Source of the DNA: CAYUCJ01 sp049282265 | GTDB lineage: Bacteria; Desulfobacterota; DSM-4660; Desulfatiglandales; Desulfatiglandaceae | DNA length: 35,133 nucleotides | Assembly (NCBI GenBank): GCA_049282265.1 | Contig: JBAPTR010000105.1 | Span: forward strand, 1 to 35,133 | Direction: 5' to 3' | In this document: one piece after another, positions 9,389 through 18,042 of the stretch | Layout: every line of letters starts with the position of its first letter | How positions within the stretch are numbered: position 1 is the stretch's first letter | The notes under the pieces: model-generated | What the model saw: only the letters and a program-made list of their open reading frames with translations | Databases searched by the model: none | Told to the model about the DNA's origin: nothing | Made by a program: the position numbers and the translations under genes

Positions 9389-11470
9389 TTACAGAGAAAT
9401 AAAACTCATGCGACATTCAAAAGAGCTCTTTTCTCCTTTGGAAAGATCAAGGGGTTGAAGCATGAGGAGACTCGATCCCTGGTAGGTGCGCTCAAAACCT
9501 TCTTCAGACATGGAAACCGTCATGAGCGGGAAAAACCACACCGTCACAGGGCGGGAGAAGGAAAAGACCGTCACCAACTGATCCGGACCATTAAACAGGG
9601 CAAACTCGGACACATCTTTTTCAATATCCTTTTCCGCCACCTCACGGCGCTTCCTTCCATTGATCAGATAATGCCTTTCCGGATCCCGGTCGGAAAAGAG
9701 CGTCAGGTTCAATTCGCAGCCGTACAGGCACTTGATGGGGCCACCATCCAGGCACCCGACCTCCCATTGCACATCCAGCACTCCTGATTTTCCAAGGCGC
9801 ATTTCCTTTTTGACATGGGCCTGGGAAGAACCGATGCGCCCCTTTCGCGTCATTACAAGAGATGCTTTTTCAGCATCGGATAATATCTCTTCCAAAAGAT
9901 AGCGTCCCTGGACGAAATCACCCAGTTCTTCGTGATCGTTAGCCGCATATTTTTCAAGATCACAGTCATCGGAAACAAAGTGATCCAGGAAAGAGGTCCT
10001 CGTGTAGGGGTCGTAGACCAGCAGTTTTTCAAGCCCCTCATCCTTGGCCGAAAGCATCTCGTGAATAGACAGGGTCCCTTCCTTTTCTTGTTGTTGGTCC
10101 CTGCCAAGTTCATCCAGCCGCCGGTGATAGGCCTCATGTCGCCGGGTCAGTACGTCGCTCAGGTCCAGGCTCTTCCTGACATTCCCGATCTCAAAAAGGC
10201 CGCCGCCCTTTGCGGGAGAAATACCTAAGGAAACGTCCGGGGTCCAGATCAGAATTTCCTCCTCTCCGTCTTTGTCAAAATCCATCTGTTGCGCCAGGAT
10301 TTCATCTCCGGATTTCCGCATCAGATCCCTTTGGGCAAAAAGGAGGTTCTGGTAAATGGCCCTTCTCAGGTGGCCCAGATAGAGTCCTCCAAAGACGCCG
10401 TGCCAGTACGCGCAGTTACACTGCCCCCGCCAAAGAGAAATCCTCTCGTTGGAATCCGGGCCTAGCCTTTCGCTCAGGCATAGCATCTTCTTGTGCATCC
10501 GGTTTGCTTCGTCATACTTGACCAGGAAGTTATCCCAGACCCCGCCCCGCACAAAGGGATGCCAATCATCCCACCGGCCCATCTCCCGAAGAGAGGCAAT
10601 CATATCCTCAAGGACCTCCCCCCGATCCGGCGGAAGGGCCCACTCGGTCATTTCCTCGTATGAGGCCTGGGGCAGATAAATCCGACCCAGGGCGGGCATC
10701 TCCTTGACAAATTCACCGGGAAGTCCTGTTTTTATCCAGGAGTCGTTTTCTCCGATGGCCTCAAAAAAGCGTTTGAGCCAGCCTTTCCTGATCACCCACT
10801 CGTGGGTGCCAGGCCACAGGCCGAATTTTTCACAGTCGTCCCCGTAGACCGCCACCGCCTTTCCCGAGTGTTCAAGGCTTTCCAGATGTGCAATGACCTC
10901 TTCAACCGGTTTAAAGGGAATCAGGTACCGCATGTTCATGGGTGTTGCCAGAAGGCGAAGGGTTTTTCCTTCCTTCTCCGTAATGTAGGGGCCATAGATA
11001 GCATCGGGTTTGATCCCGGCGTAAAAAAAGTGGGTGTCATCGACGATGGTGTAATGCATACCCGTTCCGGAAAGAACAGAGGGCAGAGACGGATCCCAGA
11101 CCCGTTCCGTGAGCCAGAACCCGGTCGGTCTGTAATTGAACCGGGACAGGAGGTAGTCATTCATCTTCTCCATCTGTCCCCTGGCATCACGTGGAGGGAT
11201 GGTTGCCAGGAGAGGCTCATAAAACCCTCCCGACAGGGGTTCCACCTGGCCCCTGTCTACCAGGGTGCCAAGCAGATCCAGCGTGGCAGGGTCATGTTGC
11301 TCCAGCCACTCGAAAAGAGGTCCGCTCACATGAAATCCGAGCCGCACGTGAGGATAGTCTCTCACCATCTTCAGCACGGGGCTATAGCACTGGTCAACCG
11401 CCTTTTCAAAGACATGATCAAAGTTGCCGACCGGTTGATGACAATGGAAAATCATAACAAGATTCAACAT
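9389..11470 (-). CDS. GH57 4-alpha-glucanotransferase / alpha-amylase family protein
   Basis: Retaining glycoside hydrolase family 57 enzyme expected to transfer or hydrolyse alpha-1,4-glucans. The 693-residue product starts with the barrel motif MIFHCHQPVGNFDHVFEKAV, has the nucleophile region GFWLTERVWDPSLPS (Glu122) and the acid/base region YGDDCEKFGLWPGTHEW (Asp211/Asp212). A long C-terminal part fits the DUF1925/DUF1926 beta domains of the Thermococcus litoralis 4-alpha-glucanotransferase type, and the length fits too. I start it at ATG 11470, two nt after the stop of the upstream gene, with GGGGAG as ribosome site inside the end of that gene; the frame extends to 11596 only by overlap. 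Coupling to the second GH57 gene implies joint production. Hydrolase against transferase cannot be decided from sequence. Confidence 0.9.
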   Translation of the reverse strand: MLNLVMIFHCHQPVGNFDHVFEKAVDQCYSPVLKMVRDYPHVRLGFHVSGPLFEWLEQHDPATLDLLGTLVDRGQVEPLSGGFYEPLLATIPPRDARGQMEKMNDYLLSRFNYRPTGFWLTERVWDPSLPSVLSGTGMHYTIVDDTHFFYAGIKPDAIYGPYITEKEGKTLRLLATPMNMRYLIPFKPVEEVIAHLESLEHSGKAVAVYGDDCEKFGLWPGTHEWVIRKGWLKRFFEAIGENDSWIKTGLPGEFVKEMPALGRIYLPQASYEEMTEWALPPDRGEVLEDMIASLREMGRWDDWHPFVRGGVWDNFLVKYDEANRMHKKMLCLSERLGPDSNERISLWRGQCNCAYWHGVFGGLYLGHLRRAIYQNLLFAQRDLMRKSGDEILAQQMDFDKDGEEEILIWTPDVSLGISPAKGGGLFEIGNVRKSLDLSDVLTRRHEAYHRRLDELGRDQQQEKEGTLSIHEMLSAKDEGLEKLLVYDPYTRTSFLDHFVSDDCDLEKYAANDHEELGDFVQGRYLLEEILSDAEKASLVMTRKGRIGSSQAHVKKEMRLGKSGVLDVQWEVGCLDGGPIKCLYGCELNLTLFSDRDPERHYLINGRKRREVAEKDIEKDVSEFALFNGPDQLVTVFSFSRPVTVWFFPLMTVSMSEEGFERTYQGSSLLMLQPLDLSKGEKSSFECRMSFISL

Positions 11471-11472
11471 GC

Positions 11473-13830
11473 TTAACTCCCCGATAGGATAAAACCGAGC
11501 CGTTCGCCGAGCGCCCTGAAGGCGGCGACCTTTTTGCCGGACAGGTTGCTCATGAAATCCCCGTTCTGCGAGAGATCCCAATAGCGGTTCTGGCAATCCC
11601 AGAGATCCGGCCTCAAAGAAAGCGCGTCGGTCATGTCCAGGAAATCCGTCAGGGCCGCCGTACAGTCCAAATCAGGCGTCTCGGCGATACGAGCCATTAA
11701 TGAACTGATAAGGATCTCGGACCCTTTTCTGTTTTCCGGATCGTCCAGGTTGAATTCAAATGGGCCGCCCTTTTCTGCGGGGCCCGTCAGTTTGTTCATC
11801 TTGGCCATTCTCATGCCCATCTGTTCACAGCCATCTCCAGGCATGGCCGCGAGATTTGCCCTCAAGAGGAGTCGCAGGAGATCATTCAATCCCTTCCGCT
11901 CTCCGGCACCCTCTTCCCTTCCCCTCGCGATCTCCACGAGGGCGGTAAGCATTTCCTCTTCTTCAATCACTTTCGGTTGAATGTGGTGCATCACCGTATG
12001 GGAAAGGGAATTCAGGATCGCCTGTTCAGTGTCCGGGCCCAAGTCTTTCAAGGTGTAGGTCACCTCAACCCCCTCTTCATAACGAACCTGGCACCGAAAG
12101 TTCGCCTCTCCTTCCCACACGGCGGAAAAAGCAAGGTTTTTTGTTTCCCCCGTCATGGGATCAACAATCCTGACTTCCCCGCTTTGCCCTCTTCCCCCGG
12201 GAACGCCGACTTCCTTTTCAGAAAGGGACCGGACCTGGCTGAAACAGCCGCCCGGCTCCATCAACCCCTCCCAAAACAGCCTCCCCGTGCCGTAGCAGGC
12301 GGCGATCTTCCCCGCATCCATCCGACTGGGACGGACGCGTTTTTCAAAAACACCCTTTCCGTTCCCAAAGGTCGGATCATTGCTCCCGGACCCTGAGAGA
12401 TGCGACACAAACCCCGGCTCCAGATCTGATCCGGCCCACCTCCTGACAAGGGTCATGGACCGGTCCGCGTACATGAGGATCTGGCTCGCTTCCAAACCCG
12501 AGATGTCGTCAAAAAACCAGCCGCAGCTGGTAAACATGTAAAGGCCCATCCGCTGGGCCTCCAGGAGCTCAAAAGCCCTCACCGCCGCTTCGGAATCCAG
12601 GGGGTTTTCCTTGGCATGTCTCTCCAGAAAAACCCTCCGTGCCTCAGGGCCCGGATCCAGGAGTACGGCTATGTAGTCGTCCCTCGCCTCCCAGGGATCA
12701 TTGAAAAAAGCCTGTCCCTGTTTCTCGAAAATGGCAGCGAGTTCCCCGGAGAGCCAGTCCATCGCTTCCCGCAGAGGAGCCCTCCAGGCCTGGTTCCATC
12801 CCTCGTGATGATCGACACTGCACCCACAGTCGGATCGCCACCTTTCTACGCCATGGGCGCAACTCCAGGAACTGTTCTCCTGGATACGAACCTCCATTTG
12901 GGGAGGAAATTTCTCAAGAAACCAGGCATAATTGCAGAGTTGAAGCCCGTCGCCGTTTTCCAGGTGATCGAACAGCCACCCGAGGGCCATGTCCCCGAAC
13001 TTAAAATGATGTCCGTAGGATTCTCCGTCCGTGGCCACGTTCACCAGGCAGGCTCCTTCCCTTTCGTTGCCGATGCTGTTTTCAATATGGTTCAGAAAGG
13101 CCTCCCCTGAAGAGAGGATTTTCTCATAGGCGACTGCCTTTGAAAGCCCACCATCGTAGAAAAACACATCCATATGAAGTGATGACCCCGGGTCCGGAAA
13201 AACGCGGTACGGACGGGTGGTGTCCATCTTCTCCAATGATACATCTTTCCACTTTTCTTCTCCCATGCCCAGGGGGCGCACTGCCGTTGCCTGCGTTGGA
13301 GCCAGGACCGTAAAATGGATCCCTTCTGCGGCCATGAGGGCCAGCGTCTCCAGGTCCACTGCCGTCTCGGCAAGCCACATGCCCTCTGGACGACGGTCGA
13401 ACCGGTGTTCAAAATCCGCAATCCCCCACCGGATCTGAGTCAGTTTGTCCCTTGTGGAGGCCAGGGGCATGATGATGTGGTTATAGACCTGTGCCATACC
13501 ATTGCCGTGGCCGTTGAATCTCGTGCGACTGGCCCGATCCGCGGCGAGGATCTGTTCGTAGATCCAGGGATGGGCCTTTTCAAGCCAGGAGAGAAGGGTG
13601 GGCCCGAAATCGAAACTCATGAATTCATAGTTGTTGATGAGTTTCAGGATACGGCCCTTTGCGTCTGCGCGGCGGGCCCTGCTGTTGGGTCCATAGCATT
13701 CTCGCGTAACCTGCTCGTTCCAGTCATGGTAGGGATAGGCTGAGGCCTGATATTCGATGCTTTCCAACCAGGGATTTTCTCTGGGCGGCTGATAGAAATG
13801 GCCATGAATACAAAGATAGTTTTCCCTCAT
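11473..13830 (-). CDS. GH57 family protein with DUF3536 (alpha-amylase/alpha-mannosidase-like)
   Basis: A 785-residue GH57 protein of the DUF3536 group. The N-terminal barrel shows CIHGHFYQPPRENPWL, the long loop typical of the group, the nucleophile motif GMWLAETAVD (Glu155) and ATDGESYGHH (Asp268, probable acid/base). The C-terminal half is the DUF3536 region. The true substrate of this group is not well established; an alpha-glucan is likely given the neighbours. The start at 13830 has GAAGAGG about 8 nt upstream, and its ATGA overlaps the stop of a GlgA-like remnant upstream. This suggests an ancestral glgA-GH57-GH57 operon. It is transcribed toward, and converges with, the glgCPB operon. 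Confidence 0.9.
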   Translation of the reverse strand: MRENYLCIHGHFYQPPRENPWLESIEYQASAYPYHDWNEQVTRECYGPNSRARRADAKGRILKLINNYEFMSFDFGPTLLSWLEKAHPWIYEQILAADRASRTRFNGHGNGMAQVYNHIIMPLASTRDKLTQIRWGIADFEHRFDRRPEGMWLAETAVDLETLALMAAEGIHFTVLAPTQATAVRPLGMGEEKWKDVSLEKMDTTRPYRVFPDPGSSLHMDVFFYDGGLSKAVAYEKILSSGEAFLNHIENSIGNEREGACLVNVATDGESYGHHFKFGDMALGWLFDHLENGDGLQLCNYAWFLEKFPPQMEVRIQENSSWSCAHGVERWRSDCGCSVDHHEGWNQAWRAPLREAMDWLSGELAAIFEKQGQAFFNDPWEARDDYIAVLLDPGPEARRVFLERHAKENPLDSEAAVRAFELLEAQRMGLYMFTSCGWFFDDISGLEASQILMYADRSMTLVRRWAGSDLEPGFVSHLSGSGSNDPTFGNGKGVFEKRVRPSRMDAGKIAACYGTGRLFWEGLMEPGGCFSQVRSLSEKEVGVPGGRGQSGEVRIVDPMTGETKNLAFSAVWEGEANFRCQVRYEEGVEVTYTLKDLGPDTEQAILNSLSHTVMHHIQPKVIEEEEMLTALVEIARGREEGAGERKGLNDLLRLLLRANLAAMPGDGCEQMGMRMAKMNKLTGPAEKGGPFEFNLDDPENRKGSEILISSLMARIAETPDLDCTAALTDFLDMTDALSLRPDLWDCQNRYWDLSQNGDFMSNLSGKKVAAFRALGERLGFILSGS

Positions 13831-13976
13831 CTCTTGCCTCTTCGCCTTTTGGCGACAGCCCCTTCAAGGACCTTCAAGTAGGTTTTTGCCGATTTCCGCC
13901 ATGAAAAATCATCCGCCATGGCCTCTTTCAAACTCCTTTCTTGCTCTTCCCATGTTCGATAAAGGAGTAATGATTG
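13829..13976 (-). pseudogene. 3' remnant of a glycogen synthase-like (GlgA/GT) gene
   Basis: Reading leftward from 13976, about 49 codons are open, including LLLYRTWEEQERSLKEAMAD, then DFSWRKSAKTYLKVLEG and a basic tail. The stop TGA overlaps the ATG of the GH57 gene. The pattern 'DFSW..SA..YL..' is the usual C-terminal end of GlgA and related GT-B glycosyltransferases. An in-frame stop lies at 13977-13979, and a family B repeat begins about 30 nt further on, so the rest of the gene is absent here. The assignment rests on a short motif and on genomic context; an unrelated small frame cannot be excluded. Confidence 0.55.
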
Positions 13977-14009
13977 TCAACATAAGAATATCACCTTTCA
14001 AAACCAATG

Positions 14010-14168
14010 TTGATGGAACCGTAAAAAGTCCGTCCCTGGATTTTTTACTGACGGAAACCGAAAAGTGTGATTTTCGTTTTCCTTACAAATCAAAGGGTTG
14101 CAAAACACCCCATTGATTTGCGTGCCTGTCCATGGGCACGATGATGACTTTTTACGAAGTCATCAATG
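14010..14168 (-). repeat. Dispersed repeat family B, copy 2 (inverted)
   Basis: The same modules as at 8954-9107, in the opposite orientation: TGATGGAACCGTAAAAAGTC, a GGATTTTTTAC arm, an AAACCGAAAAGTGTG module, ACAAATCAA against TTGATTTG, a GTGCCTGTCCATGGGCAC hairpin and GATGACTTTTTACGAAGTC. It lies between the GlgA-like remnant and radC and is the likely site at which the remnant lost its 5' part. Confidence 0.85.
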
Positions 14169-14235
14169 TTAAACCACCACTTGATTTCCTTTGCACTTCT
14201 GGTAATATCAGGGCGTCACTTGAAACGGGGCACAG

Positions 14236-14982
14236 GTGGAAATGGATAGGGACGACTGGCAGAAAAAGGGACAGGGTCACAGGGAAAGGCTGCGCCGTAA
14301 ATTCGAGGAAGGGGGGCTTGAGCGGTTTTCCGACGAGGAGGTGGTGGAATTCCTCCTCACCCTGGGAACTCCCCGAAAAGATGTCAAGGTGGCGGCGAGA
14401 GAGGCTATCAAGCATTTTGGAAGTCTCTCCGGGGTCCTTGCAGCTCCAGCAAAAGACCTGACGCGGATAAAGGGAATCGGCCCGAAAAATGCCCTCTACC
14501 TGGGTCTGGTCCACCAGACCGCAAATCGATACCTGCACGACCGGACAAAGGGCAAGTCCTTTTTCACCTCCTCCCGCGCGGTGTTTGATTATCTCTTCCA
14601 CGACATGCGGGACCTGAAGCGAGAAGTATTCAAGGTCCTGTTTCTTGACCGCAAAAACCAACTCATTGCAGATGAGGACATTTTTCTGGGCAGCCTGACC
14701 GGGAGTGCCGTTTACCCCCGTGAGATCATGACCCAGGCCCTGGAACACGGGGCCGCCGGCCTGGTCTTTGTTCACAACCATCCTTCCGGTGATCCCTCTC
14801 CTTCGGCAGAAGACCGCAGGCTGACAAGGGACCTCATATGGGCCGCAAGGCTCCTTCTCATCCAGGTCCTGGACCACATCGTTATCGGCGACAACCGGTA
14901 TTACAGTTTTGCAGACGAGGGTCTTGTCAAACGGTTCAACATGGAGTGTGATGAAAGGCTTTCTTCCTCCATTATCCCTTGA
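14236..14982 (+). CDS. radC: RadC family JAB-domain protein
   Basis: A 248-residue RadC/YicR family member. The N-terminal part carries a UPF0758-type helical region with a helix-hairpin-helix (DLTRIKGIGPKNALYLG, residues 74-90). The C-terminal MPN/JAB domain has the metal-binding signature HNHPSGDPSPSAED with His180, His182 and Asp193. Despite the name, a role in DNA repair is not established, and the biochemical activity is uncertain. The start is either GTG 14236 (CGGGG five nt upstream) or ATG 14242 (GGTGGA, too close); I keep the GTG. It is monocistronic, with tRNA-Leu about 55 nt downstream. Confidence 0.93.
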   Translation: MEMDRDDWQKKGQGHRERLRRKFEEGGLERFSDEEVVEFLLTLGTPRKDVKVAAREAIKHFGSLSGVLAAPAKDLTRIKGIGPKNALYLGLVHQTANRYLHDRTKGKSFFTSSRAVFDYLFHDMRDLKREVFKVLFLDRKNQLIADEDIFLGSLTGSAVYPREIMTQALEHGAAGLVFVHNHPSGDPSPSAEDRRLTRDLIWAARLLLIQVLDHIVIGDNRYYSFADEGLVKRFNMECDERLSSSIIP

Positions 14983-15038
14983 CAGGCCCAACGAAATCAG
15001 GAATCATAAACCCGTTTTTATGGTTTCATACCCTAAGT

Positions 15039-15123
15039 GCGAGAGTGGCGGAACTGGTAGACGCGCTGGACTTAGGATCCAGTGGAGCAATCCGTGGGGG
15101 TTCGAGTCCCCCCCCTCGCACCA
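15039..15123 (+). tRNA. tRNA-Leu (anticodon TAG)
   Basis: Cloverleaf begins GCGAGAGTGGCGGAACTGG. The anticodon stem CTGGA/TCCAG encloses the loop CTTAGGA (anticodon TAG). It has a long class II variable arm (GGAGCAATCC), the T arm GGGGGTTCGAGTCCCCC, and an encoded CCA. The acceptor stem pairs GCGAGAG with CCCTCGC, leaving one A-C mismatch at position 6:67. Confidence 0.95.
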
Positions 15124-15130
15124 GATCCTG

Positions 15131-15212
15131 ATGGAACCGAAAAAAGTCCGTCCTTGGACTTTTTACTGACAGCCCCGTCCGTGAGCACGATTATGGCTTT
15201 TAACAGAGCCAT
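15131..15212 (-). repeat. Repeat family B derivative, also a possible terminator of tRNA-Leu
   Basis: A shortened inverted copy: ATGGAACCG, then AAAAAGTCC (15141-15149) pairing with GGACTTTTT (15156-15164), then a remnant of the GAGCACGATTATGGCTTTTA module. The central modules are lost. The 9-bp hairpin ending in T5 lies 17 nt after the tRNA and could stop its transcription. Confidence 0.65.
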
Positions 15213-15590
15213 CACCCTCCCTTTTTCCAACAATACCAAAGCGCCGCGTATCCCTTCCCAAGCCGTTTATTCCTGGACCCATCTCCTTGGCACATTTATT
15301 GCTTTTTCTAACTGTTGTTACAGTCATTTTCCAGATTGAAAGGGGATAACCTGCAAAAAAGCCATTTGAGGCAGTGCCAAAAGGACAGGTTTCGAAAAAA
15401 AAAGCGCCGGAACGAGAAAAATGACGTCAATTATCATGACATTTAACGACAATTATTTGGCATTTCTTCCTGCAAGTCCTTCCTTGCTGTGCCATTCCCT
15501 GCCCCTCGTTGGCACTATTCCCTGAGGCGCTGGAAGAATATCGATACGTTACGAAAAATCAAAGGATGGTCCTGAAGGGGGAGAGAGTTC
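15213..15590. other. Intergenic leader of the chemoreceptor gene
   Basis: No gene is supported here. The stretch is AT-rich around 15410-15470. I looked for sigma-28 and sigma-54 promoter patterns and found none with correct spacing. Confidence 0.4.
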
Positions 15591-17423
15591 ATGAAGATCA
15601 ACACCAAGATTATGCTCATGGTTACCTTCGCTCTGGTTTTCAGTTCACTCGTCGTTGGGGCAATGGCTTTCTGGCAATTGAAAAGCAACAGTGCCGCTTC
15701 CATTTCCCAGATCAAGAAGCTTGGTGAGGCCAGTATAGAGCAACTCAAGAATCAGGGAACCAGAGAAATCAATACGTACCGGGAGGACACTATAAAGGCC
15801 AAGAAAGCCCTCATGCGTTCAGTAGTGGAAACAGCATACAGTTTTCTTGAGAGAGCCAACCAGGATGCGAAAGCAATGCTGGAAGAAGGCCTGACAGAAG
15901 AAGTCAAAAAGGCCATACTGGCCGAAGCCCAGGAAAACATAGCAGGGTTCGTGGGGAAACTCCGATATGGTCTCAAGAACAAAGACTATTTCTGGATCAA
16001 CGATATGCAGCCCCGCATGATCATGGATCCCTACCATCCCAAACTGAAAGGAGAAGATCTTTCCAACATCAAGGATCCGAAAGGCAAGAAAGTCTTCGTG
16101 GAAATGGTTAAGGTTTGTGGTACCGAGGGACAGGGTTTTGTGGACTACTACTGGCCGAAATATGGCAGCGACAAGCCCTTTCCCAAAATCTCTTTTGTGA
16201 AACTTTTCAAACCATGGGACTGGGTGATCGGAACGGGCAGTTATCTCGATGACGTGGAGGCTGCGGTGAAAGTCCGACAGGCGGCCTTGAATACAAAGGT
16301 CAAGGCCATACAGGGCCAAATTGCTGGGCTCGTCAAAGAAAATGCGGCCCATGCCGGCCAAAAAATCGAACAGGTGATCAGATGGGTTGCCGTCGTGATC
16401 CTGTTCACGGTCCTTCTCGCCCTTCTCTTTTCCCTCTGGTTCACGCGTCGCAACATTACCAGGCCGGTCAACCACATTGTGGAGGAGCTGAACGAAGGGG
16501 CCGATCAGGTGGCAACCGGTTCGAATCAGGTCTCCTCTGCCAGCCAGGCTCTAGCTGAAGGCGCCTCGGAACAGGCGGCATCCATTCAACAAACCTCTTC
16601 TTCACTTGAAGAAATGGCCGCCATGACCAGGCAAAATGCCGAAAATGCAGGTCAGGCGAATATGCTCATGCAAGAGGCCAACAGGGTGGTTGGGGATGCC
16701 AAACAGGCCATGGGAAAACTGACCGGTTCCATGGAGGATATCTCAAAGGCCAGTGAAGAAACCCAAAAGATCATCAAGACCATAGATGAAATAGCCTTTC
16801 AAACCAATCTCCTTGCCTTGAATGCCGCGGTGGAAGCAGCCAGGGCGGGCGAAGCAGGTGCCGGGTTCGCCGTGGTTGCCGATGAAGTCCGGAACCTTGC
16901 CATGCGTACCGCCGAGGCAGCCCGGAATACGGCGGAGCTCATCAAGGGTACGGTCCGGAAAATAAAAGATGGCTCTGCGCTCGTGGGGGAAACCAACAAA
17001 GCCTTCACCGGGGTTTCCGGAAGCACTTCTAAAGTCGGGGAACTGGTGGCGGAAATCGCTGCTGCATCCCGGGAGCAGGCAAATGGCATCGAACAACTGA
17101 ACGATGCCGTTAACCTCATGGACCAGGTCGTCCAAAAAAATGCGGCAAGCGCCGAAGAGTCCGCTTCAGCATCGGAAGAAATGAACGCCCAGGCGGAGAA
17201 CATGAAGGGCGTTGTCCTACAACTTGTGGTGCTGGCGGGAGGCAGACGGAATGGCAGGGGACATCACGACCTTATCGAAAACAGGAAGCGTGCGTCCCTC
17301 CAGGGAAGACCAACCCCCAGCCCTTTGGAACAGGGTCAGACGAAAACCCTGTCAGGGCGTGATAACGACAGGGGCGATCCTGAGCAGGTCATTCCCATGG
17401 AAGATGATTTCCAAGATTTTTGA
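15591..17423 (+). CDS. Methyl-accepting chemotaxis protein with single Cache sensor
   Basis: Transmembrane chemoreceptor of 610 residues that would signal through CheA/CheW. It has a first membrane helix (about 5-27) and a periplasmic helix plus sCache_2-type domain (KNKDYFWINDMQPRMIMDPY about 133-152; WDWVIGTGSYLDDVEA). A second membrane helix (about 264-285) leads to a short HAMP-like linker and the cytoplasmic coiled coil with the conserved tip DEIAFQTNLLALNAAVEAAR (about 399-418). A GGGGGAGAG ribosome site precedes the ATG. sCache_2 receptors commonly sense small organic acids or amino acids; the ligand here is unknown. The C-terminus is a low-complexity tail ending DDFQDF, without a CheR-tethering NWETF motif. 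No other chemotaxis gene is nearby. Confidence 0.95.
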   Translation: MKINTKIMLMVTFALVFSSLVVGAMAFWQLKSNSAASISQIKKLGEASIEQLKNQGTREINTYREDTIKAKKALMRSVVETAYSFLERANQDAKAMLEEGLTEEVKKAILAEAQENIAGFVGKLRYGLKNKDYFWINDMQPRMIMDPYHPKLKGEDLSNIKDPKGKKVFVEMVKVCGTEGQGFVDYYWPKYGSDKPFPKISFVKLFKPWDWVIGTGSYLDDVEAAVKVRQAALNTKVKAIQGQIAGLVKENAAHAGQKIEQVIRWVAVVILFTVLLALLFSLWFTRRNITRPVNHIVEELNEGADQVATGSNQVSSASQALAEGASEQAASIQQTSSSLEEMAAMTRQNAENAGQANMLMQEANRVVGDAKQAMGKLTGSMEDISKASEETQKIIKTIDEIAFQTNLLALNAAVEAARAGEAGAGFAVVADEVRNLAMRTAEAARNTAELIKGTVRKIKDGSALVGETNKAFTGVSGSTSKVGELVAEIAAASREQANGIEQLNDAVNLMDQVVQKNAASAEESASASEEMNAQAENMKGVVLQLVVLAGGRRNGRGHHDLIENRKRASLQGRPTPSPLEQGQTKTLSGRDNDRGDPEQVIPMEDDFQDF

Positions 17424-17431
17424 TATTCTTG

Positions 17432-17977
17432 TTACTTCCCTTCCGTGCCGGCGAAATGGCTCATGTACTTGAGACGCCAAGTCTTGGGGCTCATATATTG
17501 ATCTCCCAACACCCACATGCCAAGCTTTCCTGCCTTTGCATCCCTTTCAGCATCAAGGTAAGGAACGATATCCAAACCCTTCGGAAGATTATCCCTCTGG
17601 ACTTCCGCCAGCCCCTTCTTCACCATTTCCAGGTTGATGTTCTTCTTGCCCAGGCGAATCACTCCGATAATGTTATCGTGGGGATAGGGGGCCACACCAT
17701 ACCCCTCTACTTCAACAGAACGATTGAGGACCTCCTCCGCTAAAAAATCCCTGGCCTCTTTTCCAAAGGGCTGGCCTTTCTTATGAACCTCGTCGGCCAC
17801 CTCGGGGGCGTCAATGCCGACAAGCATGATGTAGACCACGACTTGCCCGGACTCCGCCCTTACGGTGTCACCATCATACACCCGTGTAATCGTGAAACGA
17901 TCTGCCGAGAAGGCCATCGGACAAAATGTGCAGAGAACGGCAATAGCTGCTATCAGGATACCTATCCATCTCTTCAT
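17432..17977 (-). CDS. Secreted SNase-like (thermonuclease fold) protein with degenerate active site
   Basis: A 181-residue protein with a signal peptide (MKRWIGILIAAIAVLCTFCP, then MAFSA) and one staphylococcal-nuclease-like domain. It keeps the calcium-side motif VYDGDTV (Asp35, Asp37) and DAPE (Glu59, equivalent to catalytic Glu43) and the family end motif NLEMVKKGLAEV. The residue eight before that Glu, Arg35 in the nuclease, is Met51 here. The YGR motif carrying Arg87 is replaced by HDNIIG. It may therefore lack ordinary nuclease activity. The start at 17977 has AGAGGT about 8 nt upstream and gives a clean signal peptide; the frame reaches 18052 without support. Convergent with the chemoreceptor, 8 nt apart. 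Confidence 0.88.
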   Translation of the reverse strand: MKRWIGILIAAIAVLCTFCPMAFSADRFTITRVYDGDTVRAESGQVVVYIMLVGIDAPEVADEVHKKGQPFGKEARDFLAEEVLNRSVEVEGYGVAPYPHDNIIGVIRLGKKNINLEMVKKGLAEVQRDNLPKGLDIVPYLDAERDAKAGKLGMWVLGDQYMSPKTWRLKYMSHFAGTEGK

Positions 17978-18042
17978 CAGTTGTACCTCTTGTCTGTTGT
18001 CACGGATTTCAAACTTGATAACTTTGAAGGAAGTCCAGGGAC

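Noticed and set aside
10802..11476. Long plus-strand open frame (224 codons) opposite the glucanotransferase
   Set aside because: It is antisense to a clear GH57 gene, including its catalytic motifs, and its translation has no recognisable domain.
14979..15010. TTGACA upstream of tRNA-Leu as a promoter
   Set aside because: The only plausible -10 boxes (CATAAA or TCATAA) lie 19-20 nt away, too far for a confident call.
15430..15540. Sigma-54 or sigma-28 promoter for the chemoreceptor gene
   Set aside because: TTGGCA-type matches have the wrong distance between the GG and GC elements, and no TAAA…CCGATA pattern was found.
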